Origin: Blasia pusilla
Lineage: Eukaryota; Marchantiophyta; Marchantiopsida; Blasiales
Reading direction: 5' to 3'
Assembly (NCBI GenBank): GCA_050084515.1
Contig: CM114271.1
Location: 67,146,001-67,210,000 of the forward strand
DNA length: 64,000 nucleotides
Both the position numbers and the translations under genes were made by a program. Of this stretch, positions 20,261-34,020 are shown piece by piece. Position 1 is the stretch's first letter. Each line of letters begins with the position of its first letter. Under the pieces are notes generated by a model. It made no database searches. It was not told where the DNA came from and saw nothing but the letters and a program-made list of their open reading frames with translations.

Positions 20261-23200
20261 TAGAGTTATGATATTTCATGCTTGCATGCATTTGGTTATG
20301 AGGATTGTGATAAAGTTCGAGCTTTTTTTGTAGGTTTGTCAAGACTTAGTTTACTTTCATAAGATTGTATTCAGAAGTGTTGCCATTTTTTGTGTGACTA
20401 GTGTAGAGGGAGTAATGATCATCTGAAGATAAGGGATCTAGTTTCCAGTGCAAAGGTGGCAAAAAAATTAAGCAGAACAATACAAAATGGGTAAAAATTA
20501 GAAAAAAATAGAATAAACAGAAATTTCATCCTTTCTTGCTTATATTTTGATAAATTTTCAACCGGCTTTTGACCGTGGCATCCCAAACATGATTTTCCAA
20601 GAATTCTCAATGACCCATTGACTCATCACAAGTTGATGGATGAATTCCGACTTTCGAGTAATGTGATTTGGAATCTCGTGTGAATATAGGTCCTCTCCTT
20701 AACTTGCATCTAATTTCTTTCTATAGTGGAGCTAAATCTTGAGTTTTTTGGGTTGAAATTCTTTATGATATTGAAGATCATGTCTATGAATAAAGTTCAT
20801 AATATTATAATTTTTTCCCTAAAATTATTCATTCTAAATTAAAAAATTAAAGGAGGAAAGAAAATAATACCATTCTACTAAAAATTTTAAGGAGTGGAAT
20901 TTTCTTGGAGAAGTGTTTCAAAGACCTCAAAATAAGTCCAAAATTAGCCAAAAAGGAGTAGAAAACAACTACTTAACGAGCGTAGAAAATGCTACTTTGT
21001 GAGTCCTTCGCAAGTGCAAAACCCCACTACTTGAATTCTCTTTTATGCAATTTTTTTGGGACCATTTTATGAGAGATTTTTGTGACTTTTTTTGGCTTAT
21101 TTGTGACTATTGAGACTCAAAATCAAATGACTTGCAAATTAAGCTTTGAGTCAATTGCAAGTGCAAGATTCACATAGTTGCAAGTCCAATATGATTTTCT
21201 TGTAATTACATTGTGGCTCTCGCGATTCGCAAACTTGCAATTTCTCTGAATAACAATGGGAGTTGAAAGTTAGAAGAAAGGGTTCTTGATGGGAAACTTT
21301 GAGTAGGTGAATTGGAAGACGAAACCTGCATATTCTCAAAAGAAATTTGGTCAACCACTATAGCCACGTCATATAGTGCATAGCTTCATGTTTAGTTTTC
21401 ATGTGTATAAGGTAATGCCTTTCCTTATCAGTAGATAGGTCAACCAACATATGAAGTGGCAACCTCATCACAACTCTTAATGCCTAAAATAAGTTAACAA
21501 AATATTCTTAACGAGGCGTGTGTAATGGAGTGCAACTTGTGGGCACATAAACTCAACCTCTTTGAACTCAACACCATCATAACAAATTATCTCTTTTTGA
21601 ATTCCTAAAGAAGTGCAACCAAAAAATGAAGCAATAATTAAAGCAAATAAAAGGAAAAAAAAAAAAATTTTGAGTTCAATTAGAAAAGTTCTTAGTTGGT
21701 ATAACGCATATGTCCATTTTTGGTGGTTTTTTCTTGAGTCTCAAAACGTAGTTGTCTACATCTTCCTCTTATCAATTATCTAACTCGTTTGACAACTCGT
21801 ATGTAGTTGACACCATTCGGATGTGATTGGTCAAGTTCTAGATTGTTGATATATGTTAATTGAGCATCAATTGGCAAAACATTATGAGCATGATTTTGAT
21901 CCCATAGCTTATATATATTATCCAAAATGAGCTTGGAGAAGTCAATATAGGATTTTAATGCCTAGTTATACGTTAATAGTATTATTATTTGTTGAGAAAT
22001 GGGAACGAACTTATAATAGTAGTTGTACAAATCTTGTTGTCTCATTAAGGTTGTTGGTCAATAGGATGTAACAATTTTTGTGGTATTGTGACAAGATATT
22101 GATGATCATCTATATTACTGTTGCTTGTAGAGTGGTATAGCCTTGTGATGTTGTAGGTGGAGATAATTATGGTTCAAGTAAAATATTGCATGTACTTGTA
22201 TCTAATGATGCACATGCCGATTAAAAAATTCATAAGTGGATATCTTATGCTAGTTTCCACCAACTACAATCTATAGTAAGGTACTTCTTACATTCAATAT
22301 CAATTTAAGAAATCAAGCAACCAATAGTTTTTTTAACAATGTTTAGAGATTGTAGATACAAAGTTGACAAGCTTGCAAAAACTATAGTGAAGTTGCAATC
22401 AACTATAAAGATCATTCGAGTTAGAAGGACCAACTTTGCTACTTTGAGGTGTGATCCACACCAAAAATATCTTAAGTATATCTTCACACTTATGCTTGGC
22501 TATCCTATAACCAAGCAAAAAATCCAAGGTTTAATTGTTATCAAGGACACAATTACCTATTCTTGGTTCTTGATTCCTTCACATTTTTATGTATTTGTAT
22601 AGAAGATATAACATGTTTGAGATACGATGTGAAGTACTATCTATCTTTAAATCTGTTTAATTAGTGTAGCAAGTTGTGATGGTCCAACAAGAAATTGTGG
22701 AAGGAGGCAAACAACACCAAGGGAATAAGTGCTGAATGTAAATCCATTTTGGAAGTGAAACGAAATTTAACAACCGAAGATCAACATAGTTTGAGCATAT
22801 TATCCAATCATGTATCCTCCTATATGAAACCAAAATTTTCTTCAATATTTCTTCAATAAAGTAGTCATAGAGTAATTTTTTGGGTAGATAGTCTTAGTCT
22901 ACTTTGTGATAGGAAACTCAAGAAATTCATGGTCATTACGATATTTGATAGGGATAGAAAACTCATACACGTGTATTGTGTTATAGAATTATAATGAAGA
23001 TATGTGATACATCAAACACAATTGAGCAATGTTGTGGCAAAAAATTGATGCTAATTGATGAAGGTCATCTAGAAGTAATATAATCTTTTTATAGGATATA
23101 CTTACGCTTGAGGACGAAAAACCTGATGTGACCTTATTCCAATCATTTGCAGAAAGCAAGATGTAAGCATTGATTTATGACTATAACCATTGCATCCCTA

Positions 23201-23860
23201 AGATGGCTATAATGGCTAGAAGATATATGTATTGATCAATGGTACATGGTCCTCCTTCATTGCTATTGAAAATAAAAAATGAATGTTTGTGGTATTTACA
23301 TGAAGGCTAATAACAATGATACGAGTAGTCGTTGTTGGCTTTATTATGATGGACTTTAGTGACAAAGACTTTAGCTTGAAGTGGATCAAAAATATCTTAC
23401 TACATCTTGATGGATCAATAATCGTCACTAATCCAAATCTTCGGCTTCAATTTTTTTTGCTCTCCTCTTTCAAGGGTTTGCAGATAATTACGATAGTATA
23501 AAAACCATATGGTTTTTTTTCACAAAATTCTTCATCTTATATTTTAGAATTACTTAATTTTTAGAGAAAGCATCCCCTTTGCATGATGCTCTCCCATACG
23601 GAATATTTTTGGTATAGCCAAATTATTACGTGTTGTGGGTATGTTTTGGTCAAATATTTTTGGCTATTGGTTTTGATAATCTCAAACAATAGAAATTGGT
23701 TTGAATATTTTTTTGACTAGTGTCTCAAATTTGGAATTCTATAAAAAAAACTAAAATAAATATCAATATATGTCAAAAATTTTCTAGTTAGTAAAAAAAC
23801 ATTTGAACTAGATTTCTAATCCCTTTTTCCTTATATATATATATATAATTCAATTGACTT
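20261..23860. other. AT-rich intergenic DNA
   Basis: 3.6 kb of AT-rich sequence. Open frames (for example 22339-22602 plus) are short and show no motif. Probably old, unrecognisable repeat DNA. An AT dinucleotide run lies at about 23834-23848. Confidence 0.5.
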
Positions 23861-24065
23861 TGAGAAAATATAATGTGACGATATCACTAAAATATGTTAC
23901 AAATCTTCAGGATACAAAGTGGCCTAGTCTATTTGTGCGTTCACAAAAGATCTTTGATGCATGGAACTTGAACTTCGAGATAACTCGACTTACGAGAGTG
24001 TGCTACCACTACGACTCGTTATTTGACTACTCGAGACACTAGGGTTTTTTAAATATATTTTCTTC
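23861..24065 (-). mobile_element. Diverged Copia LTR remnant, reverse orientation
   Basis: Follows the reverse complement of the 39148-39615 LTR: GATACAAAGTGGCCTAGTC, GAGATAACTCGACTTACGAG, and ACTCGAGACACTAGGG. Many substitutions, and only the 3' half of the LTR is present. Confidence 0.7.
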
Positions 24066-26134
24066 ATTTATATTCATAATTATAATTTCCACTATTATCA
24101 ATGGTCCTTTGATTGATAATATTGATTTATTGTAGATATTTGGTTATAAGATCGTTTTGGTGTTCAAATGCCGTGAATGAGTAGGTGTATTTTGTGTGTG
24201 TGCTTATAATTGGTAATAATAATAGTATGCTCATGACAACCTACATAGTAGTAGATATATAAGCAAGGTGGTTATATTACTAGAGGAACAAAATATCATG
24301 CATTGTGGTGTCGCATGGGCTTTCTTGCTACTAAAAAATTTAATGTAGAGCCCACCATAAATCTAAAGAGTCTAAAATGGAAATATTACAAACCTGGATA
24401 AGAGGATCGGAATTTTATCCCATATTATCCACCATATTGCTACAACTTTGACGAGCACATATAAGCTTAGAGCGTGTCACCAATAATCAATGGTCTTTCT
24501 TCTTGCTAAAGTATGTTCTTAAATATGAATCATAGGATGTTCTGAACATTATCATAAAATCTGCAAGATGCTTAGAACTTGAGGATTTAGATGAAATAAG
24601 ATTGCAACTCATATTTGGCCTAATATTAAATAAAGAAGTTTCATCAATCAAGGGGCTTGGATTACTCACAAGGCAAGGAGAATAATAGCTCCGCCACCTC
24701 ATTTCAAGAGGTTCAACAAAGAGAGAATGAACTCCAAGGCTTCCTCTGTTTGGATATATCCCCATCCCTCCCCCAAACTCTTTCCATGATAACCTACAAT
24801 TATAGGTTACCTCCTTGAATCTTCACCTACTATATATAGGGGATCAAGGATAACTTCCTAAAATGGAAAGTCAACTATACTCATAATAAGAACTAACCCG
24901 AAATTTTAAGTTTCTTAATATAGTTCTAAATAAGAAAAACAAAGGAGAAGTGTATTCCCTCATGTTACTCAAGGCCTCAAAAAGTCATTTTTGATCTCTT
25001 GAGGTTGTCCTCTAATCTCCTTGGAGGTATCCTACGGATATTAATCGATCCATCCCAAATTGCGTAGTTATTAAAAAATTGATATATCTACTTAGAGCAC
25101 TAACGTGAATATCTATCATTGTACTATCACCTTATGTATGTGGAATGTAGCAACAAATCTCAAATATCACTTGTATGACAGTCCTTTTTGTCAACCCATA
25201 GGGTTACAATATGATATGACTATGTAGCCTTCCCCCATCCTTCGAGCTCTTGCCTAAGTAAGTAGTTTTTGCATATTCCAAAATTTGATGATCAAAGGAA
25301 ATAATTGGAGTTGGATATCAAATAGTTCAACATACTCATCCGACGCACTCCACAATATAAAAAATGTAAATGAAAAGTCGCATATCCCTAATCTCATGCC
25401 ATCTCATATAAGATAATTCATAAGAGGTAAGTGCTAGAAAGATGTTATAGATTCCCCATTTTTGGACCATTTTCTTAAGATTTTTTAAGTCGTTGGTGCA
25501 TGGATAGGCTTTGATATATGTGTGCATTCACATTAGATCTTGACAGTCATGCATAAAGATCTTTATTAGGAATACATGGATCTTTTATCTTTAGTTGATC
25601 AAGATAAGGATTTAAAATACACAAGTGGTTGGAGGATGCTATCACAATAGATTGAAGTAGTTGGTGCATTATAAGCATATATGACTTATACATTATGGAA
25701 CCACTAAAGATCTATTTGATACCATTTTGAACACAATCTACAAATGAGAACTAACCTCTGAAATATTTCCTCAAATATGGGAAAAGAAAAAGATTTTTTT
25801 TGTCTCAATAGTAAGCTTAGTTCTTGAAGATATTCCATTTTTCTCATGGAGAACTTGTTGTCTACTACGGGTCTAATCTCAAAGAAAAATACTACCATGA
25901 TGGAAAAGTTTATATGACTATCTCTTTTTCACTTGCAATGAGTAGCAAACATCTTGAAGAATATTGAGTTCTATACTATATTGATCAAATACCATAATAT
26001 GGGTCAATTTTCCTTTGTCTTGAGATCCTTCAAAATAGCCTCCACACTTAAGGATGAAAATTAGAATTAGAAGTCCATATGTAGGCCTAGGCCATTCAAT
26101 ATCCACTTCTAATTTAACATTAATAATATGAACA
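24066..26134. other. AT-rich intergenic DNA
   Basis: No coding or repeat signal recognised. Short open frames only. Confidence 0.5.
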
Positions 26135-26490
26135 CTCCTTTGGTATGAGGAGAAGCTTAGATTATGTTCATGACTTAGATGTCTAAGTAGTCAAAGTTAA
26201 ATGATGTAGGTGGTTGATGGAGTAGAGAGTTATTGGGATGCCGTAACACTATCTTGCTTCAAGGTATGCGGCACCCTAATGAAAGACTTTTCTCTTAAGA
26301 GAATTCAAGAAAATAAATAAAATAATCTAATTTCCTAAAATAAAATAGTTATGGAATAATAATGATAGGGTGTTCTTGCATATCAAATTTTCTCCATGTT
26401 TAAGTTTCATTGAAGCTCTATTGTGAGCATATAGACACACTATATCACTTTGTACTTTCAAGATTTGTAATATATTCTATGGTTTTTTCA
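26135..26490 (+). mobile_element. Diverged Copia LTR remnant, forward orientation
   Basis: Colinear with the 39148 LTR: GGTATGAGGAGAAGCTTAGAT near 26144, a GATGCCG/GCGGCACCCTAA inverted pair near 26238-26278 where the LTR has its hairpin, then TTTCTCCATGTTTAAGTT and TTCATTGAAGCTCT. It ends near the TTTTTCTTACAGA block. Likely a solo LTR. Confidence 0.65.
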
Positions 26491-26589
26491 CATTTTTCTT
26501 ACAGAAAGGATATATAATATTATGAGGAAAACTCATTCATCTTAGAGTTTACTAATAGAATAGGCTTGGGAGCGCATACTTTATATTAT

Positions 26590-26850
26590 GCCTCGGATCT
26601 ACCGTGACTAGCCCGCGGTAGGCTTGCATAGGGCTTGCCCATTGTGGGCTCGCTGCGGGTCAGATAAGGGCTTGTAGTTGACACACTCGTTCGATCTTTG
26701 CTTGCCTCCCTTAATCCGAGCCATCAACCATTCCTGCTTCTCCAACTATCTAGGATGACTTGGGTATAAAAAAAACTCAAGCGGTGGACCCGTTGGGCGT
26801 TTCCATAGACTTGTCCGTCCCATGTATGGACAAGTCCGTTTCCATGCAAT
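26590..26850. repeat. Second member of the GC-rich repeat family of 17380-18130
   Basis: GC-rich island containing CCCGCGGTAGG, GTGGGCTCGCTGCGGG and the shared ATGGACAAGTCCGTTTCCAT block. Class unknown. Confidence 0.45.
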
Positions 26851-27599
26851 CTTGTGAAAATTAGTAGAAAATAATGAGGAATACTTATTTTTCGTTCATT
26901 CACATACATTATGAATGTAAAAGAAAATCAAGAACTCATAGTTATGCTCAAGACTACTTAGTGAGTATAACTCCAAAACAACTATAATATGGGTTTGGTA
27001 ATTAATGATGTAGTATACTAAGCCAATATGTTAACACATACCCAACTTAAAAATCCTTATTTCTTTGGATGTCTTAAGCATTAAAAAAATATATGATACA
27101 TGTCTACAATGTTCTTGCAAACTTTTTGAACCTACACAAAGCCATCACCGGATGTAGCACAATACACATTTAATTCAAGATGCATAGTTGGATAACATGA
27201 AAAAGTAATAGATCCTTTTTCATAATGTTGAATTGGAGAGGAAAAAAAACATTGAAATGATAAGAAATTGCATAATACTTCAAGGGTATTCAAGGAAAAA
27301 TTTATTTATTTTTTGTCTTTGAACTTGACATTGAATCTATTTTTTTCTTCAAAGATCTATCTAGATTCTTAGAATATTCTAGCTTCAGGCTAATCTTGTC
27401 ATTAGATGGATTGAGAGGTTCAAAAGAGTACATAGCCCCTTTTTGGACTACTCTATGAACAGGTTATTGCTTGGTATTGATGCTTTGGAATAGAAGTATT
27501 TTCTATGGATTCAATGATGGAAAAATGGTTTCTAAATTAGCTTCGTTTAAGCACATCTAATCTACTTATCCTAATTCCATTCTCCTCCATCTCATCATA
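26851..27599. other. AT-rich intergenic DNA
   Basis: Nothing recognised. Confidence 0.4.
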
Positions 27600-28140
27600 T
27601 GCTTTGTCTTGGGCATGCTAGTCCTCTTCAATTAAATTGATGAGATGGTTATTCTTACATATGTCCTTCCCTAATGTATCACTATTATCATTATCATGTT
27701 GAGACAAACATGCCTCACAATTATCAATGTTGGGTTATAAATCTTTACTCAAAGAATCCTCAAGTGGAGGAGGCTTACCATACTCAAAATCACCGTTTTG
27801 TAAGTCATCATTAAACTCAACTTCCCTTTGCCTTTGTTGATATGTGATTGTATTCTCAAGCACATCCTACTCAAGTGGGTTCATTTGTCCTACTAGCCAT
27901 TCCTCTTCTAAGCTTCCCATGCCATACTCCTCACAATGATGTTTTCGTAAAAACTATTGTTGGCTTCTCGATCTATAGTACTTATGCAAGTCATGCATGC
28001 ATTGAGTACAAAACTCAAATGCTTGACTGCTCATGCAATTGTTGTGATATACATACATTGGATCATTTATTGTGGATGCTTTTAGTCAATTCCTATATTG
28101 GTTGTAAATCAAACCATGGGAACTCCAACTTCTCTTGCAA
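27600..28140 (-). pseudogene. Degenerate coding remnant, unknown protein
   Basis: On the minus strand one frame stays readable over about 250 bases with two stops: HCEEYGMGSLEEEWLVGQMN, then TYQQRQREVEFNDDLQNGDF, then CEACLSQHDNDN. Just upstream an adjacent frame reads FCTQCMHDLHKYYRSRS. The acidic, Cys-containing composition looks protein-like rather than random and resembles decayed transposase-associated genes, but I cannot assign a family. Confidence 0.35.
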
Positions 28141-28601
28141 ATAGATGCTATGACGATATGTGTAAAGACGTATATAGTAATACTTTTTAAATTGGGAGCC
28201 GAGTCTCTTTAAGCCATCCATCATTTATACTAGAAGAAATCATGGTTTTTATGACTAGGTCATATGACTTATCATAGTCATATATGTACATAAATGACTG
28301 GCAATGATTGATGACTCATGGATTCATAAAAGCCTAGTCATGTACCAATGTACCATGCCATGACTAGAGTCCGTTTAGAATGACTCATGTAATTCTTATG
28401 TTACATGGCTAATACATCAACAAGTTTTGCCATGTATGAAAACATGCATTCATATATAATGATTGCCATATTAGCTTATGACATGGAAATTACATAACGT
28501 GAACGAAGTATGTGTGGATACGAGGTTATGAATTTCCATGATTAAATCATATTCATCACCGGGTTTGTCAATATGATTGAGTCGTGAAGTATGAGTGAAT
28601 T
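28141..28601. other. AT-rich flank of the chromovirus
   Basis: Contains many dispersed ATGACT/AGTCAT words (for example near 28245, 28300 and 28375), giving local self-complementarity. No gene seen. Confidence 0.4.
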
Positions 28602-30688
28602 TGTCACGACCCTCATAGCCAAACGAGTGCCAAACGGAACATCCAAACTCTAGCGGGATCACGCTAGGAGGGTTTGCGCTTTGGAGTTAAGGAAACACTA
28701 GGGCGAGACGCAAGCGAGGCGAGTGTTTCGTACACTCCTCCTTGAGAACAGAAAATCGGAACCAAATACGGAACTCAGACTTGCAAGGAGTCAAGTCTTG
28801 GACGAGACGCGACCAAGGAGGTGAGAACCGGACTTGAGATGCGAGCGGCGTTTGGGAGTTTCCGACTGTACTTTTGACCATAACTTTTAGTTCCAAGATG
28901 CGTTTGGGATAAATGAGATAGTATTGGAAAGCTTATGCAAAGTAGTTTCCAACACACTAAAGATCTCAGCAAAATGCTCAAGCATAGGCTATGATATCGG
29001 CCAAACCCGACTGTAAGAGGAGTCAGGTTGAGGGCCAAAAAGAGGGGCCCATGTGCTCTTTTCCGGAGGTAGGGGGCCCTCAAAGTTTCCTAGAAGTACT
29101 AGTAAGGGGAAAGGTCTTCAAGAGTGCTTTGGACTCGAACCCCACTTTGGGCGCCGCAAGGCAACTCAAGGGCACGGAACGGATCAGGAATTTGGCGTTG
29201 GGATTCAAAATCTGAACCAAGTCCAATACAGTAGATTTTGGAGATCCCTATTGGATTCCAACTCACGACTCATAATTTTGAGTCTCGGTTGGGGGCTCAT
29301 GCAAGGTCCGTTGGACAGTTCGGACCGCTAGGCGTGCAAATGCCATTTTAGGTGTCTGGACTAACTAGAAAGTCTGTCCCAAGTCTCACAAGACTTGTGT
29401 GTGTTGGGAACCTAGGAATGAGGGAGGATTGAGCTTGATGAGATACGGAGTTGAGGACTCAGTGGGTTGTAGGGCCGCTTAACCCAAAGCCAGACTAACG
29501 TGAGCGCGTTTGGGTGAACGTTGGGGATGAGAGCGTGTCCTACTGAACGTACGCTTCCGCAATACCAAGATTGACATTCAAGGAGAGTAGGTGCACAACA
29601 TGTGAGATCAAAGCTAATCCTTTGTGGGCAAGAACTTGGGGTTGTGGGAGCAACCAGACGCTTAGGGGAAAACCCAAGATAGCGGGGAGGCCCAGACACT
29701 CAAGGAGGGACGCAAAAAACAAGGAGGAGATCTGAGTGTGGCGCCTTGACGATGGCAACCGAGGGAGATGAACCACCAAAACGCTGAGTGAAGCAACGCA
29801 AACCAAGAGACAAATCGATGCTCGATTGAGAACCGATGGACAAGATGCCAAATTTTGAGATGCCGAACACCACACATGCGGATGTCCCAAACACAGATCC
29901 TTCTGCGGGGCCAACGGCTCCAAACTCAAGTGAACCGGTGTCGTATAGTAAAATCAGCCAATGTGTAAACTCCTTCCTCATTCAGTGTTAGATAGAATTT
30001 TATTAGTATTAAGTAAATTAACTTAGGAAAAGGAAGTTCCCATGTTTAAGGCTCTTTATGATGCCTCTTTTATGCGGGCCCAACTTTAGGAAAAGAGATA
30101 ATAAATAAAAGATGACTTTATAAAAATAAAGTAGTGAGGTTGGTGCTTTAATGAAAAATAAAAGTAGTCTTCGTTGGTGGCTAGGGTAGTTGGGGTAATT
30201 TGGAAAATATCAATGGGGTAAAAGAGGATATTATGGAAGAGATAGGAGGAAATCTACTCGTGTCAAAATGTGATTGGCTAAGCCTTGAGAGGAAGCCATA
30301 TGGCACAAGATAAGATTAGCTCTATTTAGTACTCTTGTGGATCCCTTGTGATATATAAAGAGCTGGGACCTTCAAGGGTTCATCACCTTCTATTTCACAT
30401 CTTGAGTTTCTCCTGTCACTCTTGAGGTATGGCTTGGGGATTGCTTCCTTTTCCAATGAGAGTGGATTACCCCTCTTGGGAGAGTAAATTGACCATGGTC
30501 TAATCTTCGAGAAGTTTCTAGAGTGGTGTGTGTGGAGATGAGAGGCTTGTCACCTTAGAGGAGTTTAGTCATATTAAAATAGTGAATGTTTTGGCTTCTT
30601 ATTTTCCTAATGAGAGTGGATTACCCCTCTTGGGAGAATAATTCCGCCAAAGCCTATTCTTGAGGAGAGTAGAGAATGTCTATCAAGC
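28602..30688 (+). repeat. Chromovirus 5' LTR
   Basis: The start at TGTCACGACC is fixed by alignment with the 3' copy at 37977. Homology with the 3' copy runs to about 29595, where the 3' copy is truncated. The 3' limit is inferred: TATATAAAG at 30352-30360 marks transcription start, and AAGCA followed by TGGACAGGGG at about 30688 could be the LTR end and primer-binding site. A length of about 2.1 kb is plausible for this group. Confidence 0.6.
30352..30360 (+). promoter_or_regulatory. TATA box of the chromovirus LTR
   Basis: TATATAAAG inside the LTR, about 340 bases before the inferred LTR end. A good match to a plant TATA box, with the expected placement at the U3/R border. Confidence 0.5.
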
Positions 30689-31299
30689 ATGGACAGGGGT
30701 GGAGCACGAGTTGTGCCTACCTTTCCTTTCCTCAATCCTTACCATGTCAAGGTACTCTTTGTAGATAGACACTGGTTCACTCGCTATTTAGTTTATCACT
30801 TTTGGGAGGCGTTCATGAACCAGGTCATACAATCTCCAACTCTTGTGATTCTTCCTATCATCACATATGGAAGGACATGGGATTATTCTTTGTATGTCAT
30901 TATATAGCAATCCAGGGACGTCAATAGGCCTGCTCAAATAAGGTTCAACATTAGTTGTGCTATCTTCCTCGTATACAAGCGTAAAGTACTTTATAAGGAT
31001 TTTATAGTTAGGAATTTTGGGATCCGATGTTACGAAGAAGTGATCACCTCGACACTTCCATTTGTGATACCTGTCGTGAGAGAATAGAGAGTATAGATAA
31101 TAATTTTGTACTGAAAAAGGAGAACTTCTTAGAGAGTTCATCTTGCATCGACCACGTTTGCTGCAGCTAGAAGGCCTTGCCTTTCTCGAAGAAAGGCTCT
31201 CGACACGACACCGGCCTTTTATGCCCAAATGATGGACTATATGAAGATGATGATCGAGCAAGTGTTCATGCCAAACAAGTAGATTGAAGAGCCCGAGTC

Positions 31300-31899
31300 G
31301 GACTGAGATTTGCGTTCTGGAAAAAAGTTGTGCAAGACAAACTTGCCCACGACATTCACTGGAGTGGGGCGCGCTCGCAAGGTGAAAGATTTCCTTATAG
31401 AGATAGAATATTACTTCGAGCGCCCAGGGTAGCAGAACAAGATAAGGTGGCAGTGGGAGACACCTTTCTAAAGGATCATGCGCTATAGTAGTGGATAACG
31501 CAGCGAGAAGAACATCTGGCCGATGGTTCATCTGTGAGTTGGAAGGAGTTCAAGACGCTGATTGGTGACCGATTCACCCCAAAGTACCAAGAAATTTGCG
31601 ATAGGGTAGAGCTCAAGCGACTACGAAAAATGAGGCCCTTGAGTGCTTATGTGAGGGAGTTCAGCGCGAAGTTGAACTCCATTCCTAAGATGGATGAGGC
31701 ATCGCAGATAGCGATCTTCATTGGTGGACTCAAACCAAGTGTAGAGAAGGCCTTGTACCAGATGCCGATGTTGCCAAACACCTGCGTGGAGCTGTTGAGG
31801 CTGGCGGAGTGGATTGGGGATGATGAGGTCCAAACACCGGAGTCCTTTGAGATGAAATTATTTTCCAAAATTCTGAAAAGCAAAGGGGCACCCAAGTGA
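31300..31899 (+). pseudogene. Chromovirus Gag
   Basis: An early frame reads KVKDFLIEIEYYFERPG, and after a frameshift 31534-31899 gives 121 residues: SWKEFKTLIGDRFTPKYQ, RLRKMRPLSAYVREFSAK, IAIFIGGLKPSVEKALY. This is the Ty3 Gag (retrotrans_gag) capsid pattern. Stops and a frameshift make it non-functional. Confidence 0.8.
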
Positions 31900-32013
31900 G
31901 TCTGGAGTGGATTTGAGCAAGACCAAGGAGAGTCTCTCAATCCAGCGGCAAAGTGATAGAAACGCCATTCTAAGTCGAAGCAAGCGTAGCATCCAAAGTT
32001 AGGAGACGGCAAG

Positions 32014-32632
32014 GTGGTATGCTATAATTGTGGAAAACCTAGGCACATGGCAAAAAGATGCTCCAAACCAAAGGTTAGTAATGGGAGTATGATTGCATTG
32101 GCTGCTAAGCACTTGTCGGCGAGAGGTTTGGAGACCTCCCTTCAAGTAACCAAGAGGACGGCCAACTTGGTGTACCTAAGATCCAAGATTGCTGATTGCG
32201 ATGTGATGTTGCTCGTGGATACAAGTGCTTCGCACTCCTTCCTAAGCCCAAGAATCGTGAAGGAGTTGGGTTTGTCAACCTCTAAGGTGGACGAGCCCAT
32301 TCGAGTAGGATTTGCCAGAGGCAAGCGTCATCGAACTTCCGAGTTGGTGTTGGGTTTGATGATAGGATAATTTCACGGTGTGCAAGATGGATGGCATTGA
32401 CAGAGTCTTGGAGAACACATTCCTGGATCCGTATGAGGTGGAGTTGAGACAAAGGCCATTGAGGTTGAGCGTCTTAGTGAAAGGAAAACAGTTGCAAGTG
32501 AGATTGGTTCACGAGATGCTTGGGAGAAAGGAGTTGGTGAACGCCATTATGAGGAGGAGTCTAACCGAGTTGGAAGATGGCTTTCTTTGCTTAATGAGAC
32601 AAGTGGAGGACATCACAAGTGAAGAGTCGTAG
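32014..32632 (+). pseudogene. Chromovirus zinc knuckle and protease
   Basis: 32014-32370 begins with a complete CX2CX4HX4C knuckle (CYNCGKPRHMAKRC). About 55 residues later comes the aspartic protease site LLVDTSASHSF, where the usual D-S/T-G-A reads DTSA, so Gly is lost. A frame change at 32370 leads to 32378-32632 (MDGIDRVLENTFLDPYEVEL), the link between protease and RT. Confidence 0.75.
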
Positions 32633-32702
32633 AGATCAAGACACGACTTTGAGGGGAATCCCAAGACTGCTATAGAGAGTAATCGAGGAGTTTGGTGATG
32701 TC

Positions 32703-34020
32703 TTGACGAATGAGCTTACGAACGAGTTGCCACCGCATAGGGCAATCGATCAAAAGATAGAGGTCATCCCCGGATCTCAACCACCATCCAAGGCACCGTA
32801 CAGATTGAATCAGGAGGAGGTTGTTGAGTTGAAAAAGTTTTTAAGTGAGCTCTTAGAGAAGGGTACATTAGAACCAGCAAGTCACCATATGGAGCGCATG
32901 TTCTCTTTGTGAAGAAGAAGGATGGAAAGATGAGACTCTATGTGGATTACTGTGCGCTGAATAAGGTGACGATGAGAAACAATTACCCTCTCCCAAGGAT
33001 CGATGACCTCTTCGATTGACTGTTAGGGGCAAAGTACTTCAATAGGATTGACTTGAAGTCAGGATATTACGAGATTCGGATTACCGAAGGGGATGTGGAA
33101 AAGACTGCATATAGAACAAGATATGGTTCGTTCGAGTTTGTGGTGATGCCCTTTGATGTGTGTAATGCGCCTCCGACGTTCACCACATTGATGAAATCCA
33201 TTTTTCATGAGGAGACGTATGAGTACGTGATCATCTACATTGATGATATACTCATCTATTCAAAGTCAGTAGAAGAGCATGCTCGACACTTGAGGGAGGT
33301 GTTGTCGAAACTAAGGGCAAACAAGCTATACGCAAATATGGACAAGAGTGAGTTCCGATTGCGGAAGATCAAGTTCTTGGGTCATGTGGTTAGCAAAAAT
33401 GGAGTTAGTCCAGATATGGACAAAGTGAAAGCCATCGCTGATTGGAAATCGCCTTCTACGGCAAAGGGAATGAGGAGGTTTATTGGCGAAGTGCACTTCT
33501 ACCGAACTTCTGTGAGGAATTTTTTGGGTATTGTGAGACCTCTCATAGATTGGACCGTGAAGTAAGCTAACACTACTTGGACCCAAGAAGTGAATGACGT
33601 GTTTAACCGAGTCAAGGAGATCCTATCGCAAGAGCCAGTGCTAAAGCCGCCAGAGTTCGAAAAGCCGTTCGAGGTGCATACTAATGCCAGTGATTTTGCG
33701 ATTGCAGGAATGTTGGCTGATACAGGAAGGAAGACTTGTCTCGTATAAAAGCAAGAAGCTCAGCGAAACTGAGAGGAGGTGGCCCACTTATGAGAAAGAG
33801 TTGTTCAATTTGGTCCATTGCTTGAGTAAGTGGCATCACTATTTGGGACTCCATACGACTCGAGTGTTCATCGACAACGTATCACTCAAGTATTTTGAGA
33901 CCCAGGATCGAGTGACACCGAAAAAACTACGATGGCATGATACCTTGACGTTGATGAATGTGGAACTGATCCATAAGCTAGGGAAGGATAATGTCATTCC
34001 AAATGCATTGAGTCACAGGG
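32703..34020 (+). pseudogene. Chromovirus reverse transcriptase and RNase H
   Basis: The RT start reads LPPHRAIDQKIEVIPG and APYRLNQEEVVELKKF (32703-32912). After a frameshift comes [17 protein letters not shown], with TGA at about 33017. 33053-33565 holds MKSGYYEIRI, FVVMPFDVCNAPPTF and the YIDDILIYS active site. RNase H follows in another frame (SKKLSETERRWPTYEKELF, DNVSLKYF). At least one stop and three frameshifts. Confidence 0.85.

Noticed and set aside
29412-29981. Several overlapping minus-strand frames
   Set aside because: They lie inside the chromovirus LTR and have no homology to each other or to known proteins.
30788-31531. 247-codon open frame on the minus strand
   Set aside because: It is the antisense of the chromovirus leader and gag, whose plus-strand frames show Gag motifs. 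Composition is not that of a known protein.
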